Shown piece after piece: positions 33,780 through 38,423 of a stretch of 38,423 bases of DNA. Source of the stretch: Opitutia bacterium. GTDB taxonomy: Bacteria; Verrucomicrobiota; Verrucomicrobiia; Opitutales; JABJCN01. Position numbers and translations under genes: made by a program. How positions within the stretch are numbered: position 1 is the first letter of the stretch; each line of letters opens with the position of its first letter. The notes beneath the pieces are model-generated. The model was given only the letters and a program-made list of their open reading frames with translations, was not told where the DNA came from and did not search any database. The stretch covers positions 1 to 38,423 of the forward strand of contig JABJCN010000111.1 of NCBI GenBank assembly GCA_018668635.1. Reading direction: 5' to 3'.

Positions 33780-34360
33780 AAAATCTAACCCCCGGAATTA
33801 TCCCTCAAATTCTGGTGATGTTCCTGTTGACTGCGAAGGCGTGGTCAACTGATGGATCGCTGCTAAGTATAGAAACAATCCGTAAAGCACAGGATGTCCA
33901 AGTGAGGCTATTTGACAAGGAAACGGGGTTGCCTGCAATGGAATTGCGATATGATGGGATCCACCGCTCACGTCCAAAGATTGGTCCTCTGCATCTAAAT
34001 TTTCACGTAATGCGAGTGGAGAATCTCCGGGTATCGATGGATTTAAATCACTCATCCAGCAAAGCACTTAATCTTCAACTCAATCAATTGATGGCATCGG
34101 GGCCTATCCGGTTCATTTACGCGGGTCCCTTGGTACTGGTTGCAAAACGAGGGGAGACTGAGGTCATCCGGATCGAAGCAGACCGCGTAAAAATACATCG
34201 GGATGGAGGTGTTTATCTCTACAGGGGTGTAAATTGGAAAGCACAGGGAGCCACTGGAAAAATTACCAATGCCCTTTTACAGACCAGCGAGGACGGCAAG
34301 GGGTGGATATTAAAGACCGTCAATCTCAAACCCATCGCTGAGCTCCGGTTTGACAGTTGA
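33776..34360 (+). CDS. Small exported protein, possibly LptC/OstA-like
   Basis: The start at 33776 is chosen because its ATG overlaps the previous stop as ATGA (33776-33779) and because MKNLTPGIIPQILVMFLLTAKAWS is a good signal peptide. The remaining 170 or so residues are beta-rich with repeated short strands (MELRYDGIHRSRPKIGPLHL, VIRIEADRVKIHRDGGVYLY), which recalls LptC/OstA-type beta-jellyroll units, but no family signature is clear. Translational coupling implies a shared role with the Trp-rich secreted protein. It converges on rarA, 8 bp away. Confidence 0.65.
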   Translation: MKNLTPGIIPQILVMFLLTAKAWSTDGSLLSIETIRKAQDVQVRLFDKETGLPAMELRYDGIHRSRPKIGPLHLNFHVMRVENLRVSMDLNHSSSKALNLQLNQLMASGPIRFIYAGPLVLVAKRGETEVIRIEADRVKIHRDGGVYLYRGVNWKAQGATGKITNALLQTSEDGKGWILKTVNLKPIAELRFDS

Positions 34361-34368
34361 AGCCCCCC

Positions 34369-35715
34369 CTACTTCTCCCCTTTTAGAATCTGCTCCTTGA
34401 TCGCCTTCCACCTGGACAAGCGTTCCCTGATTTGTTCCTCGGCCCCATTGGTCCCAGGCTCGAAAAAGGAGATGGGTTTAATCATATATTCCTGCCCTGA
34501 GACGGCTTCAGGAAATTCGTGACTGTATTCATAACCCTTGCCGTGCCCAGCATCTTTACCTGCCTTGCTATGAGCATCACGCAGCCAGAGAGGGACAGTT
34601 TGAACCGGGCCTTTACGAATGTTTGCACGTGCCTTGAAGTAAGCTTGACCAGCTGAATTGCTCTTGGGGGAACAGGCAAGAAAAACAGTGGCGTGTGCAA
34701 GATGGTACTGGCACTCCGGCATACCCACAAAGTCACAAGCTTGAGCGGCGGCGTTGGCAATAAGCAGGCCACGGGAATCTGCTAGGCCGACATCCTCGGA
34801 GGCAAGGATAACCAAACGACGAGCAAGAAAGCGCGGGTCCTCCCCGCCAACCACCATCTTGGCCAACCAGTAGAGAGCGGCATCCGGATCGCCGCCACGG
34901 ATGCTCTTGATAAGGGCAGAGGCGGTGTCATAGTGTTCGTCTTCATTCCGGTCATAGCGAATGTGACGTTCCCGGGCAAAGGCTTCCACGTCCTCCGCCT
35001 TCATCTCAGAACCGACAGGCAGACTCAAAACGAGAGTCTCAAGGGCATTGAGGGCACGACGTAGATCGCCGTCACTCATCTCGGCAATGTCGTGAAGAAG
35101 TTTCTTATCAGTATAGACCTTGGTCCCGCCAAGACCCCGTTCGTCATCGGCTAATGCTTTTTCGAGGACTCCGGCAACTGCATCCACAGGGACTGCTTCC
35201 AACCGGAAAAGCTGGCTCCGACTGAGCAAAGGCGGGATCAGGTAAAAGCCCGGGTTGTGTGTCGTTGCTCCAATGAGACGGACGTGGCCAGACTCGACAT
35301 CAGGCAACAGGAGATCCTGCTGAGACTTGTTGAAGCGATGAATCTCGTCGATAAAGACAATGCTACGGTTCTTTGTATCATAACGGGCCATACGGAGCAC
35401 GTCCCGTAGTTCCGCGGTATTGGATAGTACTGCATTTACGCGAATCATGCGGCACCCGGTCTCTGCAGCAATTACCTCAGCAAGACTGGTCTTTCCGCAA
35501 CCCGGCGGTCCCGAAAGCAAAATACTGCCGAACTGATTATTTGCCACGAGCCTTGGCAGCAAGGCGCCCTCCCCCAGGATTTGCTCGTGCCCCACCAATT
35601 CGGAAAGGCAAGTGGGCCGCATTCGCACGGCCAAAGGAAGTTTACGATCGCCCGAGGATGGAGAGTGCTCATTGGATTCTCCATCAAACATCTCCTTGAA
35701 TTCTAATTCCTCCAT
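34369..35715 (-). CDS. rarA: Replication-associated recombination protein A (AAA+ ATPase)
   Basis: It is a MgsA/RarA/WRNIP1-family clamp-loader-like ATPase that acts at stalled forks. In 448 residues, LAVRMRPTCLSELVGHEQIL leads to Walker A (LLSGPPGCGKTSLAEVIA), Walker B (IVFIDEIHRFNKSQQD), sensor 1 (LIGATTHNP), DGDLRRALNALE (sensor 2 region) and a C-terminal tetramerisation domain (YWLAKMVVGGEDPRFLARRL, GMPECQYHLAHATVFLA). Length is typical. Its ATG lies at 35713-35715, about 45 bp from the divergent thiD start. Confidence 0.93.
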   Translation of the reverse strand: MEELEFKEMFDGESNEHSPSSGDRKLPLAVRMRPTCLSELVGHEQILGEGALLPRLVANNQFGSILLSGPPGCGKTSLAEVIAAETGCRMIRVNAVLSNTAELRDVLRMARYDTKNRSIVFIDEIHRFNKSQQDLLLPDVESGHVRLIGATTHNPGFYLIPPLLSRSQLFRLEAVPVDAVAGVLEKALADDERGLGGTKVYTDKKLLHDIAEMSDGDLRRALNALETLVLSLPVGSEMKAEDVEAFARERHIRYDRNEDEHYDTASALIKSIRGGDPDAALYWLAKMVVGGEDPRFLARRLVILASEDVGLADSRGLLIANAAAQACDFVGMPECQYHLAHATVFLACSPKSNSAGQAYFKARANIRKGPVQTVPLWLRDAHSKAGKDAGHGKGYEYSHEFPEAVSGQEYMIKPISFFEPGTNGAEEQIRERLSRWKAIKEQILKGEK

Positions 35716-35761
35716 GAAATCACGACTTCCCTTTTCGCTTACTATTTTTTTCTATGAGCAA

Positions 35762-36571
35762 ATGATAGAAGATGAAAAAAGCAAGAGGTTGCCGATCGCC
35801 CTGACAATAGCGGGATCTGATAGCGGTGCTGGAGCAGGCATTCAGGCGGATCTACTAACATTTGCAGATTTCCATGTATTCGGCACTTCAGCCATCACCG
35901 CATTGACCGCTCAGAATCCGGACGGGGTTAAACACATCCAGACAACCAGTCCGCAAAACCTAACAATCCAGATTCAGCAGGTGCTGGAGTATTTTCCAGT
36001 TGCTGCAATCAAGACGGGTATGCTCCCTACAGCAGAATTAGTGGAGATTGTCGTTTCAACACTGTCAGAACTATCGCCAAATGTACCGCTGGTTGTTGAC
36101 CCGGTATTGGTTGCTACCTCAGGAAACACACTTGTCGACAATCAGGCATTTGCAGCAATAAAGGAAAAGCTACTGCCACAGGCAACCTTGGTCACACCAA
36201 ACCTGGATGAGGTTGAGGCACTTGGGGAGTCACGACCGAGGAATCCTGAAGAGATGAAGCAATCTGCAGAGAAACTGGCACACGCCAGCAACTCGGCGTT
36301 TCTGGTAAAAGGCGGACATCTCAAAGGGGATGAACTTGTTGACGTCCTGGCAGAACCTGATGGAAAAACAAGGGTTTTCTCAGCCAATAGAATATCAGAT
36401 GTGAACACGCATGGCAGCGGTTGCACATTGTCAGCCGCAATTACCGCAAACCTTGCCAATGGGGACGAGCTCCCTGAAGCAGTAAAACGAGGCTGGCGCT
36501 ATGTGCAAAAAAGTCTGCAGAATCCCTTGAATATCTTCGGAGAACGTTTCATTCGCCACGGGTATAATTAA
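35762..36571 (+). CDS. thiD: Hydroxymethylpyrimidine/phosphomethylpyrimidine kinase
   Basis: It phosphorylates HMP and HMP-P for thiamine synthesis. The start at 35762 (MIEDEKSKRLPIALTI) gives 269 residues, the normal length; the frame is open further upstream into rarA and has an ATG at 35714 that would add 16 unrelated residues. The motifs are TIAGSDSGAGAGIQADLLTF, GTSAITALTAQNPDGV, VVDPVLVATSG and the ribokinase-type anion hole HGSGCTLSAAI. No other thi genes are nearby. It is divergent from rarA. Confidence 0.9.
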   Translation: MIEDEKSKRLPIALTIAGSDSGAGAGIQADLLTFADFHVFGTSAITALTAQNPDGVKHIQTTSPQNLTIQIQQVLEYFPVAAIKTGMLPTAELVEIVVSTLSELSPNVPLVVDPVLVATSGNTLVDNQAFAAIKEKLLPQATLVTPNLDEVEALGESRPRNPEEMKQSAEKLAHASNSAFLVKGGHLKGDELVDVLAEPDGKTRVFSANRISDVNTHGSGCTLSAAITANLANGDELPEAVKRGWRYVQKSLQNPLNIFGERFIRHGYN

Positions 36572-36672
36572 TCCCAACATATAGTGAGAGGTTGTATCGC
36601 AGTCCACCCCCGCCCCATGTGTTTTGTATTGTTTTTTAATATGTTTACATTGCTTGTTTTGTCTGGATTATT

Positions 36673-38358
36673 TTGTGCGTGCAGGATGACTCTCCAATTC
36701 AAGATAACAATACAAGCGTACGGGCACCACTTTTGTGGTTACTGGTTCCACAAATATTAGGTTACCTGACAGGATTACATTTCGAAGTTTTTCCGGGGCT
36801 ATGCGCACTGGGCGGATTGGTGCTTTCCGGTGGTACATTACAGAAAGTTATTATAGAATCTTCAGCTTGGAAAATCACATGGGCAGGATGTATTTTTAGT
36901 GCAGCTTTTCTTTACGGATGGGGTTGGTACCAAATACGGGATCCAATTATACGGGATCATGGATTACTAGAACTTCCTCCAAGAGCCGTAGAATTTACAA
37001 TCGAAATCCGGCGGGTGTTCGTCAAAAAAGATCAATACGGACGAATTTCTGGAATTGCATGCGTTGATAAAGCGCCCGCTACATTGGATTACATTGTTGG
37101 CAGGGAGATATATTTCCGTGCATATACCCAAGGGTTAAAGGGACAATTCGTGCGCGGGGATGTGTTGCGCCTAAAAGGTATTGTTCAATCCTTGTCCTGG
37201 GGAAATTCAGAAGATGAGGAATTTGATAAGTTTCTTCTTCGAGCACATGTTTTTCATGCATCAAAAAGGGCAATTATTGTGGATAGAGTAAGACCTGCAA
37301 ATACCTTCTTTCAATTTTGCCACGACACCAATCTTCTTTTTCAAAACACTCTCCGCGATGGCAAAAGTCCCGGGAGTGATTCTCTGGCAGATGTATTTGT
37401 TGCCATGATGCTTGGTGAAAAAACTGCACTTACACATTCCCAAAAACAACAATTTCGACATAGCGGAACAATGCACTTATTCGCTATCAGTGGACTCCAT
37501 GTCGGGGTGGTGGCCATGCTGGTATATTGGGTGTTTAATGTATTGCCGATACCAGCATGGATACGAATCTCTGTGGGTTTGTGCGTAATCTTTCTCTACG
37601 TTCAGATAACGGGAGGTCAACCATCGGCGATAAGGGCCTTCCTGATGGTGGCATTTGTCTGGGGATCTCGAATTATCGAGCGGAAAAGTAATCCATTCCC
37701 GGCCCTGGTGGGTTCGGCTGTCTTCATCCTCATATTGGATCCGGCACAAATTCGAAACCTGGGATTCCAGTTTTCATATGCAGTGGTTACGGCAATTCTC
37801 CTATATGGGCTCCCTCTTGGGGAACAGTTAAGAATTCTGATGGAACCTAAAGTCACCGGGATTCCAAAAATATCAATTCCACTTTGGAGACGCTTTCTTC
37901 TATTAATCACAAATTGGTTCATGTTTGTATTTTCGATCAGTTTTGCGGCAACACTGGCGAGCACACCTCTAACGATATCGAACTTTGGAATAGCAACACC
38001 AGGCACAGTCTGCTTAAACCTGTTTCTGGTATCAATGGCTGGGATTGTAATTCAACTTGGTGCAATCTCTCTAATTTTAGAAATAACCGGACTAGGGATC
38101 CTAACCAGTTTGATCAATTCCGTTGCCAAATCCTTGATCAACATAATGATCTGGATGGTTGAAAAAGCAGTGCAGATACCAGGATTCTTTCAGGAAGTCA
38201 CGATGAGAGATACAATCCTGGGACCTGCAGGAGTTCTATTTTTTTTAGGAATTCTCCTCATCTGCCACAAATTTATAAATAGACTGGGATTACATTTTTT
38301 CTGGATTCCTCCAGTAGCATTTGGCATTTACATAATGATAACGATTATTCCCACTTAG
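36673..38358 (+). CDS. comEC: ComEC/Rec2-like DNA-uptake channel protein, MBL domain absent
   Basis: It is an inner-membrane channel for transformation DNA. In 561 residues there is an N-terminal membrane region and an OB-like domain (DUF4131-like, about 85-180: FTIEIRRVFVKKDQYGRISG). A competence domain follows with HLFAISGLHVGVVAMLVYW (from residue 268), GGQPSAIRAFLMVAFVWGSR, LGFQFSYAVVTAILL and ASTPLTISNFG, plus further TM helices to the end. The C-terminal metallo-beta-lactamase domain of ComEC (usual length 700-800) is absent: the protein ends right after the last TM helix. The start is TTG (36673) or GTG (36679); no in-frame ATG exists before a stop at 36637-36639. Confidence 0.82.
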   Translation: MCVQDDSPIQDNNTSVRAPLLWLLVPQILGYLTGLHFEVFPGLCALGGLVLSGGTLQKVIIESSAWKITWAGCIFSAAFLYGWGWYQIRDPIIRDHGLLELPPRAVEFTIEIRRVFVKKDQYGRISGIACVDKAPATLDYIVGREIYFRAYTQGLKGQFVRGDVLRLKGIVQSLSWGNSEDEEFDKFLLRAHVFHASKRAIIVDRVRPANTFFQFCHDTNLLFQNTLRDGKSPGSDSLADVFVAMMLGEKTALTHSQKQQFRHSGTMHLFAISGLHVGVVAMLVYWVFNVLPIPAWIRISVGLCVIFLYVQITGGQPSAIRAFLMVAFVWGSRIIERKSNPFPALVGSAVFILILDPAQIRNLGFQFSYAVVTAILLYGLPLGEQLRILMEPKVTGIPKISIPLWRRFLLLITNWFMFVFSISFAATLASTPLTISNFGIATPGTVCLNLFLVSMAGIVIQLGAISLILEITGLGILTSLINSVAKSLINIMIWMVEKAVQIPGFFQEVTMRDTILGPAGVLFFLGILLICHKFINRLGLHFFWIPPVAFGIYIMITIIPT

Positions 38359-38376
38359 ATAGAAAATAATTCCATT

Positions 38377-38423
38377 ATGAAAAGCGCTTATGAACTGGCC
38401 ATGGAACGCCTTAAGTCAAAAGA
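38377..38423 (+). CDS. Start of a small protein, cut by window end
   Basis: ATG at 38377 begins MKSAYELAMERLKSK, 18 bp after the comEC stop. From memory, this N-terminal pattern recurs at the start of a short conserved hypothetical protein in Verrucomicrobiota. Only 15 residues are visible, so nothing can be said about function. Confidence 0.45.
   Translation, partial: MKSAYELAMERLKSK

Noticed and set aside
35714-36571. Longer thiD starting at 35714 (MKSRLPFSLTIFF...)
   Set aside because: The extra 16 residues are not part of the kinase family and overlap the divergent rarA start; 35762 gives the normal length.
1-38423. CRISPR arrays, insertion sequences, prophage or integrase genes
   Set aside because: Reading both strands shows no spaced direct repeats, no transposase-like frames and no integrase near the tRNA.

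Overview
The window looks like chromosomal DNA of a marine-type member of the Verrucomicrobiota (Opitutae/Puniceicoccales-like). This rests on protein character and gene mix, not on a marker-gene search. The genome is Gram-negative (LolCD, TonB receptor, GmhA, lipoprotein), has moderate GC, very few good Shine-Dalgarno sites and several TTG starts. A secreted protein with a Trp-rich C-terminus is of a kind I associate with Opitutae. There are no phage, IS or CRISPR elements. Genes are densely packed housekeeping functions on both strands.

Layout. 1-1000 (-): cysH, then the 5' end of prfB, which carries a +1 programmed frameshift site and is easily missed because its zero frame is only 24 codons long. 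1054-3124 (+): gmhA-like isomerase and CCA-adding enzyme. 3152-7471: hemW (-), divergent from a TIG-domain lipoprotein (+), then a Ste24-type M48 protease directly abutting a secreted endonuclease/exonuclease/phosphatase protein (-). 7607-9853 (+): xseB and dxs. 9854-10833: a poor region with a short reading frame resembling the FliF C-terminal tail, a Lys/Ala-rich putative ribbon-helix-helix protein and a small membrane protein. 10842-15426 (-): Gfo/Idh/MocA dehydrogenase, lolD, lolC/E and lysS. 15591-18486 (+): CvpA-like protein, lipA and an HTH-metallo-beta-lactamase fusion.

18501-26436 (-) is the most distinctive block: a ten-gene Mrp/Mnh-type cation/proton antiporter operon transcribed in the order E, F, G, MbhD-like, MbhE+B fusion, C, D, D-like, a small two-TM protein with two EF-hand-like acidic loops, D-like. 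It has no single full-length MrpA. It carries three antiporter-type subunits, a His-rich insertion in MrpC and a new-looking EF-hand-like subunit, which suggests metal binding on the outer face of the complex. One antiporter subunit contains a sharply bounded GC-rich patch suggestive of gene conversion. A 10-bp perfect inverted repeat lies between this operon and a divergent YiiX-like (permuted NlpC/P60) gene.

27913-38423: tRNA-Arg(CCG) on the minus strand; three Fur-box-like palindromes upstream of an orphan TonB-dependent receptor with a strong terminator; lpdA (-); a secreted Trp-rich protein translationally coupled to a small exported LptC-like protein (+); rarA (-) divergent from thiD (+); a comEC lacking the C-terminal metallo-beta-lactamase domain, with a non-ATG start; and the first codons of another gene. 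Functionally the window covers sulfur assimilation, isoprenoid and lipoate synthesis, tRNA maturation and charging, envelope lipoprotein and lipid biogenesis, ion homeostasis and iron uptake.
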